Shown piece by piece: positions 46,374-57,225 of a stretch of 64,000 nt of DNA. Within the stretch, counting starts at the first letter, position 1. Each line of letters begins with the position of its first letter. The position numbers and the translations under genes were made by a program. Location: NCBI GenBank assembly GCA_024699855.1, contig JAMPIQ010000003.1:3348001-3412000 (forward strand). Reading direction: 5' to 3'. The notes under the pieces are model-generated. The model did not search any database, was not told the DNA's origin, and saw nothing but the letters and a program-made list of their open reading frames with translations. This stretch comes from Aphelenchoides besseyi (lineage: Eukaryota > Nematoda > Chromadorea > Rhabditida > Aphelenchoididae).

Positions 46374-46986
46374 GGCTATGACCATACTTTGTTCGCTGTT
46401 ATCCGCGAACACAAAAAATTTTATAAACGTTATATCTTTTATATTAATGGACAAAAACGTGTGAAATCAATTTTATAAAATTGTTGAACACCAGGTAGTT
46501 TATTGAAGTATAAGACTACACGTAAATTGGTCTAATAAGATTTTGATTCAAAAAAAGGAATTTTTGACGGTGTTCGCTGATCCTCGGTACCAGCGAACTG
46601 TTTGCTAGCATATCGTGGTTTGAGTTTTGGCCATTTTATTGACCTTTTTTCTTCCTTGTTGGTGCCAAATGTTGAATTTCCATCAACTCGACGCCAACGA
46701 AAAGCCAAACCGAATGTTTTCCGTTGATGTCCACTTTTCTCTCACTGTAATTTTCGACGAACAGACATTTCATCGATAAATTGACTTCAAATAACAAAAA
46801 TTTTTACATTTTCTGAATCCCCATTCATCAGTCTACAAAGTTGGGAACACAAAAAAATTGTCCAAATCATCAACAAAAATAAAACTTGTTCGTCGCTAAA
46901 TATCGAAAATTGTGCGCGAATAGCTTTTCAGCGAACGTGGGTACCGGCGAACAAACTATACTTTTTTTCGAAGTATGGTCATAGCC
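46374..46986. mobile_element. PIF/Harbinger-type MITE, 613 bp
   Basis: The ends are perfect inverted repeats over the first 16 bases (GGCTATGACCATACTT). The element is flanked by TTA on both sides, a three-base duplication of the TWA type made by PIF/Harbinger transposases. There is no coding capacity. Inside, several GTTCGCTG...CAGCGAAC-type short palindromes recur. Confidence 0.8.
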
Positions 46987-47139
46987 TTAAATAAGCTGAA
47001 GACACCGGACAATTTCGACTCTTAGCGCCGCCGCGAGCTGCGCTCCTTTACGGGTGTGCGTTCAAAGTAGTCAAGAGATTTGTCGGCCGTCAATCCGTTA
47101 TGATCTCTATATTTCCATTTGATTATCCGTTTATTTCAG

Positions 47140-47259
47140 CAAACCATTCAAACGACCGGAGGCTCTTCAGAACTCAATGAATTCGAGCGATTGGTTTACA
47201 AGACGGTAGTCGATGTGATGCAAACGATGTTCCAACAACAACCATTGGTCTTCTCATGA
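47140..47259 (+). other. Exon-like frame overlapping the POU gene start
   Basis: After a TTTATTTCAG acceptor near 47,139 a frame reads GGSSELNEFERLVYKTV then MQTMFQQQPLVFS and stops in the ATGA that starts the POU gene. It could be the end of an upstream gene cut off by the MITE, an upstream ORF, or a leader exon read in another frame. Confidence 0.35.
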
Positions 47260-47974
47260 ATCCGAAGCCGTCAAATAAACGCCCTTCTGACTCTACGGAT
47301 TCGTCGTCTCCAACAATCAAGAAACCACGTGCAGAAAACGAATCCAGTTCGGGAGATCAAGAAGCGGGAGTGGCATTCAGAGAGTGCCGTCATCTATTGA
47401 GTAAGTGTTTTCAGAAGACCCGAAAGTTTGCTTGTAGAACTGTCCCAACCGGAGCTTGCGAAGTCGTCGAATCAACTCTGTGAAACAAACTACTCGACTC
47501 GAATAATTTCCGACTTCGAAAACGGTCGTGGATCGTTGAAGTCAATGAAGAGTCTGAAAGAGTCCATGAACATGTTTATGGCCAAATGGAAGGACACGCG
47601 CCATCCAGTGGACTTTTTTGTTCAGGACTTTAAGATAAACACACTGATCATTCACGTATTCTCACTTTAGTAGCCAAAAGAAGAAGCGAACGAAAGCAAT
47701 GCGGGTCGTACTCATCGTCATTTGACCGTCGAGCAGAATTCCAAGTTGAAAGAAGAGTTTGCGCAGAATGAGTATCCGCAGAAGGAAAATCGTTCAATTG
47801 GCCGAAGAGTTGGTTTAGAACAAACAGTCAGTTCTTCTGATATTCTGCGAGTGAGTCCAGTTGTTTCAGAAGATCAGAGTCTGGTTCTCCAATCATCGTC
47901 AAACAGCTCGTCGTCGCAGACAAAAAGAACAAGAGGCGACTACGAGTGGCATCAATTTCAATGGCGATTGTTAG
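47256..47974 (+). CDS. Divergent POU-homeodomain transcription factor
   Basis: Exons 47256-47400, 47438-47619 (or to 47634), 47674-47826 and 47870-47974 give about 194 aa. After a Ser/Pro-rich start come a POU-specific-like domain (FRECRHLLKLSQPELAKSS, STRIISDFENGRGSL, MKSLKESMNMFMAKW) and a homeodomain (RTHRHLTVEQNSKLKEEF, GLEQTKIRVWFSNHRQ, then ARRRRQKEQ). The invariant Trp, Phe, Asn and Arg of recognition helix 3 are kept. It should bind DNA in the nucleus. The domains are shorter and more divergent than in known nematode POU genes. The second intron can start at GTTCAG or at ATAAAC; both keep frame. AATAAA follows the stop by 12 nt. Confidence 0.82.
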
Positions 47975-48407
47975 ATTGTGTCTTAAATAAAACTGTATAG
48001 TTTAATGCTAATGGATTGCCCGTCAAATGCGCTTCTCGGAGAGTCTGCGCGTCCCAGAGAGGTGATTGACAACCGAGCTGATTGACTTCGCTTCTCGGAT
48101 TTTCAGACCACAAATCAAAGCTCTTGAGCTCATTAGATTGGACTAAAGTCGTTGTTTGATTGTCGGAGCTTTTCAATCGTTTACAACCGGGTAACAAGCA
48201 AGTTCCCACGAGCTGTCGGTTATCTGATTTTGTTGCCCCTTTTCACTTAACTCTCGATTACAATGTCAATTGAATTAGCTGTGAATCTAAATGGTCGGCG
48301 CACAATCGCCATATTCTCTCACGTTCATAAGCCCAATGGGCAGCTGGAGTGCATAAACGGGGCTTCAAATGACTCCAACGGACCATCTTGTTGCTTTTTC
48401 AGTCACA

Positions 48408-49080
48408 ATGTTTAGTTTGTTTCTGTTATTCTTCTGCTCTCAACAGCTCTATTGACTGAAGGTAACTCTCAAATCGACTTCATCAAACGCTCTTTCAGGA
48501 TCGAAATGTCAAGAGTTCCTGTGCAGAAATGGAGTCTGTTCTCTTGATTCTGATAGCAATCCGACCTGCAAATGTGATTTTGGATTCATGGGTTTGTTTC
48601 CATCTGATTCTTTTTGATCGCTCTTTAGATCGACATTGTCACTTGCCTGACCACTGTGCTCGTCATTCGTGCAATCACGGCAAATGTGTGAACGGTGGTC
48701 GGCACGGCGATTTTGTTTGTGTTTGTGAGTCGCGATACTACGTAAGTTACTCAATTGGTTCTGTTTATCTTTTCGTCTTTTGGGCAAATACTGTGAGAGG
48801 AATTGGAATGAATGCAACGACGATGAAGCCCGCCGGCAGAATGACGATCGATGCGAAGACACCCGGCAGTTACATTTGTCATTGTTCAGTCGGTTTTACG
48901 GGCTGATATTGTGAATCCCGAGTTGATGCTCCTCAATCAGAATCTTTGAATGTCAATAAGAAGAAAACAAATGGAATGTCATTCTTGGAGGATCTCAGGT
49001 TCGATAATCCAAAGCTCTTGTTTCTGCTACTTTCAATGCGCTTTCTGTTTGTCATTTTCCTTTGTTGTTGGTAGTTGAAG
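48408..49080 (+). pseudogene. Broken EGF-repeat secreted or membrane protein
   Basis: Behind a TTTTTCAG acceptor an ATG (48408) starts a signal-peptide-like frame that stops early; the good signal sequence (VSVILLLLSTALLTE) is in another frame. EGF-like exons follow: KCQEFLCRNGVC...CKCDFGF, HCHLPDHC...CNHGKCVNGG...CVCESRYY, then GKYCERNWNECNDDEA, which needs a frame change to continue as TPGSYICHCSVGFTG, followed at once by TGA and YCES. A hydrophobic stretch near 49,050 could be a membrane span. At least two lesions make a dead gene likely, unless introns were missed. Confidence 0.6.
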
Positions 49081-49643
49081 TAAATGGATCTAGTTTGCAC
49101 GGAGTATTCAAAGGCGGGAGTTCGTGTCTATGTCTTCCACAAATGAGAACGACTGGACGGCTGTGGACATTGAATTGCCAATTAAAAGTCTTCAGTAAGG
49201 ATTGGGTCAACTTTTCTTCCGCAACAGATTACTAGACGAGGTGGAAAACCGCCGAATCGGTTGAAGGACTTGGCGTTGGAAAAAACTAATGACTCAATGA
49301 GCCTTTGCACACGTGAATCCGAAATCGATTTTGGCACTTCGCTACACGCTTGTTTTGCTCGGCTGCTGCGTGAGTGCTTTTGGTTTGGATTTCTGCTCTT
49401 ATTAAGTGGGTTTGACGACTTCTGATGAGTTTTAAGCTTTAAAACTTCAAACGCGTGTGTGTAAGAGTTTGATCTGAAATTAATCAAACGTTTTGGGCGA
49501 ACATTTTCGTGTGAAAATCTCTTGGTCTCCTCATAACTTCGTCTTCCAATTCCGATATTCGAACATAAAACTGCGTTCTTTGCTGATTTGTTCTTCCCAT
49601 TGACTTGAAATTTTTGATTGCAGATCGCAAATTCATTTTTGAA

Positions 49644-50229
49644 ATGTCAGTCATTTTGCCGATCATCGAGAATATTCGACGCGAGAAGCGCTTTCGTGGT
49701 GCATTTGCAGAGAAACTGAGTATTCTGCACAATCAAAAATGCGACCTTGACGACCTTGGACGAGTGATCTACAACAGCGCCGAAGTTCATCCTGACTGCT
49801 TGGACCGTGGTTCAGATATTACGCATTACACTGCTTGTCGCCTTGTCCGTGAAGGCGCTCCGGGTGACAGGGCCTTGCAATTGATAAACAAACGACTAGG
49901 AGGTCCCGGAAAACATTTCAACTTTTTTCCGGTGAACAAAAAAGTAAGAGTATGGAGTTTTATTCTTTTGCACTGGATTGTTTCAGATCGACATGACCGA
50001 GTGGAAGGAGAACGAAACGAACATCTACGAACACGTGAAGAAAGGAGGTAATCGACATGCATTCATGGCCTTTGCAGCTGACTACGACGACGAAAACGAG
50101 TTTGAAATCTGTCGCCCAATCAAAATCTACTACCACTTTGCTCTCTATGAGAACAACGAAAGAGTTGGCGACTTCATGGAAGGCCTGATCGATAACCCGA
50201 GTCCAAGAGGCTACAAAAAAATCATATAA
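49644..50229 (+). CDS. DNA/RNA non-specific endonuclease-like protein, active-site altered
   Basis: Exons 49644-49943 and 49987-50229 give 180 aa; a GATTGCAG acceptor lies 24 bases before the ATG. The core (GDRALQLINKRLGGPG, then HFNFFPVNKKIDMTEW and NIYEHVKKG) follows the bacterial-type non-specific endonuclease pattern: Gly-rich turn, Asn-Phe, then Trp and Glu, and an ICRPIKIYYHFALYENNE strand region. The usual Gly-His catalytic pair is Ala-Leu here, so it probably lacks nuclease activity. No signal peptide is seen. It aligns by pattern with the gene at 51,951. The function is inferred from family resemblance only. Confidence 0.65.
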
Positions 50230-50533
50230 ACTGTTTCTTCCATTGCTTGTACAAAAGCTCCCCTAAATAAACTCATTTCACTTGTGCTTACAACTCGAAG
50301 ATTGATTGACAGTTCATGGTAGCAAATGAACAAAAAAGAACACAAAAACTGCAAATGAATCAACGAAACAAAAGTGAGCGAATTGATTCTAAAGACTGAT
50401 AAATCACCAGACAATCTTCCAACTGTCGATCAAAAACACGAATTGTCTTCATTTTGATTCGAACTTCCATTATGGAATGTAAAGGAACGCTTTCGTCTGT
50501 TTGAAGAACAATACGCACGTTCATTCTTTTTCG

Positions 50534-50587
50534 CAGTGTGATGAACGGGCGCATGTGGCCAATGCGAACGTGCCAATCGATATCACT
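50534..50587. repeat. 54-bp direct repeat, copy 1
   Basis: Matches 51,796-51,849 with one mismatch. On the minus strand both copies read SDIDWHVRIGHMRPFITL, which suggests duplicated coding debris. Confidence 0.75.
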
Positions 50588-51795
50588 GTTGCGTCAGCGA
50601 CATACTCATCTAATCACATATTCCTTTCATTCGTTAAAACAATTCTTCTTACATTCAACACATTGCTTATTTCATTCGACAAGGGGTTCTTTTGATCAAC
50701 TCGCTTTCAACCACTTTCCCAACATTCCAAAACAACACGCCCAGCAACTCAACCAACGTTCATCGACGACCGTCTGCTGTCAAACCGGCAATTCAATCCA
50801 AAAGTCCAGCGGTCTGTGTCTTATCTTTCAACCAACTCACCACCGGTTTCACAAACTTCAATCAGCTTTTTTCAGATTTCCTTATCCCAACATTTTAAAC
50901 TCAACTTCCAACTGCTAATCAGAACCAGCCATCCAGTGTTCATCGAGCTTTCTATTAAATTCAAAACGATTTGCTTTCAATCACATTTCAACAACACAAT
51001 CATCGACTCGTTCAACGATTATTGACATTTGCGATTTCTCCAAAACTGCTCGCTTTCTCAATTGCAAACCCAGCAACTCCGTTTTCGCTCTCAACTCCCA
51101 AACCAACGCTCAACTCACTCTTTAACCTTTAGCAGCCCACTCGAACTCTCGACAACAACTTCACGTCGCTTATTGACATCAACGATCAAACAACCCGATT
51201 CTGACCTTCTAATCAATTCCTTCCATCAATTATCGAACAAATTTCGAACCCAAAAGACTTCTATAGACGGCATCGAAACAGCGACTTCAAGTTATTTTCA
51301 ATTCCTCAAACATTCCATTTCAACAAACTACACACCGAGCCCTCAAATTTGCATTCGAAAAATACGACTCTTTTTTCATTCGAAAATAAACGCGGAGAAA
51401 ATCGGTCGCACACAGACAGACAAACTGTTCTGGCTTTTTTTGATTTGGATTGGATGGATAGATTGAAAAATGAATTCACCTTATAGTTGATATCTGAATA
51501 TTTCGCACACTATTGTGATTTGATCATTTGTGTTAATCAATGTTACGTTGATTGTCCGATATCCTCGAAACCAAAAGGCTGTAAAAACGAAGCGGGTGTC
51601 TGTTTGAGTGATGTCATGCAATCCAAAAAAACGACTATAGAGCCAGCGGCTGTTCACGTTCTACTCTCGTGAGGCGTTTTTTTCAGTTCCATGTTGTATG
51701 CCTCGCCGCTTCCCGTTCTTTGGGCTTAGTTTCGACTGCTTCGCTAACCGCTGACTTTTGCAAGTTTTGACAATTCGTTTCTGTTCGTTTTTCCA

Positions 51796-51849
51796 CAGTG
51801 TGATGAACGGGCGCATATGGCCAATGCGAACGTGCCAATCGATATCACT
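51796..51849. repeat. 54-bp direct repeat, copy 2
   Basis: See copy 1 at 50,534. This copy lies about 100 bases upstream of the secreted nuclease gene. Confidence 0.75.
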
Positions 51850-51950
51850 TGCGTTAACCAGATGATCCCTTATAAAATCGTGATAACGTGTCTTAAACTG
51901 TTTGTCCATTACTTTGTTTTACTGTAAAATGATTTTTAAGTTTCAGCAGT

Positions 51951-52949
51951 ATGCCGTCAATGATTCTCGCCGCGTTATTGTTCTTCGCTGCTTCAGCAGT
52001 GAATGCATCGCCGTGCGAAAACGTGGTTCAGAAGATCACAGCGATAAAGAGCGTAATTGAACGAATCAAGGAACAGAGCAAAGACGCTTGCGAAGACTAC
52101 GGAATTGAAAAATTTGACGGGCATGACCATATGGATCCGACTCGTCACGATTTACGTCTTTTCACTGTTTGCTACGAATCGTAAGTTTTATCGAGAAGAC
52201 ATAATAACAATTATTTTATAGGCAAGATTTCCGAAAACAGTTGTACGTTAAGGCAGCAGTTGAACCTCGGGACCTTGATCAAGGTACCGATGTCAGTAAG
52301 AAGGCGCGAGCAATCATCGAAACCTATTCGAAGGTTTGTTCATTTAGTGTTTAGTAAGTAAAAGATGTTTTAGCCATGTTTGTCGGATCATAGCGGGCAC
52401 ATCATCGGAAAGGAAATTGGAGGCCCTGGAGAGCCGCACAATCTCTTCGCTCAAACGGGATGGGTAATTTTATTGATCAGAAATGCGATTACAATTGGTT
52501 CTTTACTTTAGTTGAACATAAAATTATGGGAGCGCGTAGCAGACAAGATCACCAAACATCTTAGGCAAACTGAGAAAGCGGAATGTGCTAACTTCAGAGC
52601 AAAAACAAGTAAGCACCTGGTTCAACGGTAAGACAAGTTCTTACAAACATTCCAATGACGCAATTTTTACAGAACGGCAACTATTGAAGTGGCGTTTGTT
52701 TACAACGAGCCTCGATTTCCATATCGTCCAAGTTCCTTCTACTACATATTTAAATTGTATGAAGATGGGACTAAGACCAAGACGATGTTGGGGAAATTCG
52801 ACAATGCCAGTCACGACTACGTCGATTTAATTGAGTGCGACATTGATTGTGCTCATCAACTATTTGAAGTCAAGCCATCTGATGAGAGCCATAAGGTACT
52901 TCAAACCTGTGATGTTGCGGATCAATATAAGCATTTTTTTGGATCATAA
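51951..52949 (+). CDS. Secreted DNA/RNA non-specific endonuclease-like protein
   Basis: Exons 51951-52180, 52222-52333, 52374-52463, 52512-52627 and 52673-52949 join in phase to 274 aa. The start is a signal peptide (MILAALLFFAASAVNA). The core is SDHSGHIIGKEIGGPGEPHN, then LFAQTGW, LNIKLWERVADKI, TATIEVAFVYNEPRFPYRPS and YYIFKLYEDGTK. The Ser-Gly-His with a following Asn and Trp...Glu matches the His-Me finger nuclease pattern (DRGH / N / E) of bacterial Endonuclea_NS-type domains. Such enzymes cut DNA and RNA; this one would act outside cells, for feeding, defence or host interaction. A CAG acceptor four bases before the ATG suggests trans-splicing. AATAAA lies near 52,977. Confidence 0.75.
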
Positions 52950-53069
52950 ATTCCAAACATGTAGTTGCAATTTTTTAAATAAAAGCAGTTATGTAGCAAT
53001 TAGTTTGTATTTTGATAAAACTTCTGAAGATTCTTCGCGTCAAGCAGATTCATCTTTTATTCGCAATTG

Positions 53070-53264
53070 TCAGTTCCTGCGAGCAGGACGCTTGCGAGTT
53101 CCTTTGTTTCGACGTTCTTTTTGGAACGTTGCTTTTTGTCCGTTCGGACGTACGTCACATGAGAACAGCCGAGCGGACAGAGACGTGCGATAACTCACTT
53201 TTTTCGATGAGCCGTCTAGAGAAGTTATTTTGGGATTTCGGTTGTCACGCATGAATAATCTCAA
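53070..53264 (-). CDS. Small basic protein, uncertain
   Basis: An ATG-led minus frame encodes about 62 residues ending GTRKRPARRN, with AATAAA a dozen bases after the stop. A GTGAGT within it could be a donor, in which case the end differs. It is convergent with the nuclease gene. It resembles small basic ribosomal or chromatin proteins only in composition. Confidence 0.3.
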   Translation of the reverse strand: MRLFMRDNRNPKITSLDGSSKKVSYRTSLSARLFSCDVRPNGQKATFQKERRNKGTRKRPARRN

Positions 53265-54503
53265 GGTTTTTGCTTGTTACACTATTCACATCAATCAACG
53301 TGAAATTACAAGAGGAAGATGACGGTGTAATTGTCTTTGATTATAAAAACCGAATACGAATGCGATTTAAGTTGGATGATCGTAGAAGTCAAATGTTATG
53401 ATTGAAAACTTCTAAACAATTTGCGTGAGGATTCACGAGAAATAACTGTCCGCGGAAGCGATCATTCACTACGAAATATTTCGACTTAACGTTTATCGCT
53501 GAAACAAAAGATTTGCGTTATTCGTTGTTTTGGTCGACTCGTTGAGGTTTGATTGGTAGTGCAACTTTGTGATTGGCAGTGCTTTTTGGAGTAGTGAGTT
53601 TGATCGTCAGCCGCTCTACTACTACAAAGATCCGAAGTAACGTTGGGGCTCTTGGACAAGAAATTGAAGTCATTTCATTACAAGTAAATCAACAGTAGGC
53701 CCTCTTCCGGATGTCATCCCTTCAATTGACAGATCATTGACATCGTTTATTTACAAAACAATGAAACTATTTGATTTGTAAAACACGTTCTTTGACATGC
53801 AAAACCGACGATTTGCTGTTTCGATTTCAAAAAACAAAGTCAAACAATCTCTTTCGACTATAACAAATCACTACACCTCTTTACTCGAGCAGTTTATATT
53901 TCCTAATCAAACCAATTCCTTTTCATTATCTTTCAATCAAATACCGAACTTTCATCTTCATTACCAATATTTCAATACTCGTTTTTTAAAGAAGAGAGGG
54001 AGAAACTTTCGGAACCAACGTCACAACCTTACGTACATCTTCTTAAAATGCAAACGGGCACAGCCGGGACTCAAGATGGAGACACGGTTTAGATGAGCGA
54101 ATTTGTGGTTCAGGTTGTGACGCGGTTTTTCAAGTGTACAACTGTGAGGAAAAGGAATTTAGTCGATGATTAATTTTACGCGTATCTTGTAGTCAATTAG
54201 TTAAAGTCTGCAACGGCGTTCATGAAGAAGATGAACGAGAACTAAACGAACCATTTCAATTTTGTTCTTTTTTCTAAATTCGGTCGATCCATCTCAAGTA
54301 GACAATAAGTGTACGACTGTGGATTGTGCGTAACAGCAATTTTCGTAAACAAATGACTGATATTCAAAGTGACAAATGAAGATGTTTTCGACAATCCATT
54401 GGTACACGACATCAACAAACGAGCTGAAACAGAACCACATTGATTATGTTGAACATCAATTTAAATACCATGAGAGATCGTCGTGTATTGATCAAGAGCA
54501 GGA
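53265..54503. other. Intergenic region
   Basis: No gene recognised on either strand. AT-rich with short unsupported frames. Confidence 0.4.
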
Positions 54504-54910
54504 TTAGACGAGTGTAAATATGTAGTTGAAGATGTAGGCCTGAAATACGATTGTAAACAAATCGATTAGAAACGAACTAACCGCTTTATTTGTGCTGTCC
54601 ATCCGAAAGATCGGTTGTTGGGTGACATGGAAAGAAGCTGGAAAACTGAGTGGGTAGACGACAACGATGATCAACAAAAAGTACATGAACGGCAACAAAC
54701 GTTGTGGGATTGTCGGTTGTGACCACATTGTAAATGAATTGAACCTGAAAAACATAAATTGGAAGAACTCAAAACCGCTTACCTTGTTTTTGTCGTCGTT
54801 CGTCGCTGTCCGTCGATAAACGGAAGCACAATGATGCCATGACCCGAAGGCCATGGACTTGGTATTTGAATTTTTGGAGATTCGTTTTGTGTTACTATTT
54901 CCGTTTTCAT
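54504..54910 (-). CDS. 108-aa single-span membrane protein, unknown
   Basis: Exons 54783-54910, 54582-54744 and 54504-54539 join in phase through GT-AG introns to 108 aa. The N-terminus is polar and Pro-rich (SPKIQIPSPWPSGHG), then a basic stretch (GQRRTTTKTR), a membrane span (LLPFMYFLLIIVVVYPL) and a short tail ending YIFNYIFTLV. The in-phase junctions are the main support. No family recognised. Confidence 0.5.
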
Positions 54911-55274
54911 TCACAGAATTCCGATTCTTCTACTCGTTTAGTTGTTCACAGACGTTTGAATACTTCTCGGTGCACGATGTTCTTAACTAAACAACCTGTT
55001 GGAGTTTGTCGATTGTTTGTTGGAACGAAAACTTTTACTGAGTCCCATGATCGAGCTCGCGACAAAGCAACGCACAGTTGGCCGTGTTCGAATACTTCAT
55101 GTTCCAAATTCAGTCCAACACGTTCGAACGTTTGGCCTTGACTCTTGTTGATGGTCATTGCAAACGCCAACTTTATTGGAAACTGTTTGCGATTCAGTTG
55201 GAACATTCCGCGGTAGTCGATCGTGTTGTTAATTCGCGGAATGATGTGTCGTTCGCCAGCGTAATGTCCTGTTA

Positions 55275-56004
55275 TTGGGTTGTTACTAAAGTTTTGGAGG
55301 GGAGGAGCATGTTGACTTAGATTTGGAATGAAAAAATTTGACCGGTCGGTTGGAATGTGTGAACGAAGTTCGGTTGTTCAGCTGCCTACTGTCCTAAGTA
55401 TGGTTTTCGTTGTAGATTAGAATTCATTTATTAAAATTAACCCAAATCATCAAAAATACTCGCCATTTGAGTTGATAGTTTGGCGCCACCGTTCGGGCAA
55501 TTGGGTGATTCCGCGCGTGTAGAAGGATCGATGACGGGAGGTGAAGAACGAGTTCAGGGACCGGCGGAGATGATTGACGTCGTTGAATCGGCGTCCTCGT
55601 ATCCACGTCTTTAGCGAACGGAAGAGATAGTAGTCCGTTGGCGGACGTTCTGTTCGTGACTGATCTTCCAAGCCCTCGAGTCCATCGTCAAACTTCTTGA
55701 ACCAACGACGTGCCGTTGACTCAGAAGTCGTTCGCGCTCCATGCGTCGAGTTGATGATCTCAGCCGCTATAGCAGACGAGTGACGGAGGCGATATTCGTT
55801 GAGAAGCAGAAGTCGTACTTGTTCGCGAGTGAGGCCCATTCTGACAAAATTAGTCGAGAAAACAGTAGTAGCGACGTCGAGTAACAGCAGATCCAATAAT
55901 TTAAATTTGACACTTCGTTTAATTTCCAACCGACCGGTCAATTTTTTTCGTTCCAATTTTAGAAAAAGCATTGCGCAACCGTCAAAACTTTTGTAACAAC
56001 CCAA
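55275..56004 (-). mobile_element. Internally deleted mariner in the Helitron helicase
   Basis: Inverted ends start TTGGGTTGTTAC, extend about 90 bases with gaps, and are flanked by TA. The internal frame (55450-55839, minus, 129 aa) fuses an N-terminal helix-turn-helix (MGLTREQVRLLLLNEYRL, STARRWFKKFDDGLEGL) directly to a transposase C-terminus (DYYLFRSLKTWIRGRRF). The catalytic DDD core is missing but the frame is open, so it is non-autonomous. Confidence 0.88.
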
Positions 56005-57225
56005 TAATATCTGACAGTCAACTGAATGGTCATTCATTGCCAAAACCAACAATCGTGTACCGTTGCACAAACCGTCTTCTTGTGACAAATTTCGAATCAA
56101 AATCACAACCGCGTTCTTCTTGAGCACTAGTTTGTGTGGTGGCAGCGAACCTTCTTCGATCATGTTTAAGTACTCTGGTAACAAAAGCGTATTGTCGTCG
56201 CAGTTTTCAGCATCAATGGCCGTGTCGATTGAAAGGTAGGCTTTGGTTTGGCCATCTAACATATTCAGGACTTTTTCGTTTGACTCATTGACGCCAATGT
56301 GTTTGGACACCAAAATCGCCGAGTTCCCCATGTCGTTGAACTGTTTGTTTTCAATCAGCTTCCCGAAGATTTCTTGTTCCAAATTCTGATCAACTAAACA
56401 GTGGGATGGTAAGTTTATCTGTTCGTTTTCGTTATTTAGTGTTCCTTCTCCGACTTGTTTCAGGAAATCAGCAAATTCAACTTCGTTTGGTTTGGTTCGC
56501 ATGTTGGTAGTCAATTTCAATTTCTCGAAGTGATTCCACAAAGTTGATAAGCAAATGGACAAATTGATGGTTTCGCCGATGGTACCGTACTTCAGAATTG
56601 ACAAATCTGTCGGAATTCACCACCGAGGACAAAAATTTTTCCACCGAACGGTAAGTTGCTATTCATCAGTTCTCTTAGTTTCCGACCGGCGATTTGCAAT
56701 GCATATCTAGGGGCCATTGGTGCTTCATCCCAAATGATCACATCTGCTTGCATCAACATCTTACCACCGCGATTGTTGGGAGTCAATGTTGGGTTTGAAT
56801 CGCGGTCAAGTGGAACACCGAGTCCAAATGTTTGGTGGCAAGTTCGTCCATTGGGCAACAACAAAGCAGCAATACCGGTAAACGCGCAAGTCAAAAACTT
56901 CTTTTTCAATCCGTGGATGAAATAGCACAGAGTTTTGTAGACGTAAGTTTTACCCGTTCCACCCAAACCGTCGACGAAGAAGCTCTTTTGTGCACCGTTG
57001 TTTTGAAGACTGTTCAGAACTTTGTCGACTACAACTTTTTGTTCAATGTTCAACGTTTCGTACATTTCTTTTGCAGATTCGAGTTCTTGGTCGTGGTCAA
57101 TTGGGTCTTCGATCTCGTTGATGTCGTCAACTTGATCCATTGATGGGAAATCTTTAAACGACTTGTTTTTACGTTGTAGTATCGTGTGAATTCGTTGGTA
57201 AGCGCGAGCGATTGCTTTAATTCTA

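Larger units (their letters stand above)
50230..51950. other. Spacer between the two nuclease-like genes
   Basis: Long Ser/Thr/Asn/Phe-rich open frames on the plus strand (50,690-51,470) look like chance reading of T/C-rich DNA. The only clear structure is a 54-bp direct repeat. Confidence 0.4.

Noticed and set aside
50538..51466. Ser/Thr/Asn-rich secreted proteins on the plus strand
   Set aside because: Low-complexity reading of pyrimidine-rich DNA in several frames, without splice signals or signal peptide.
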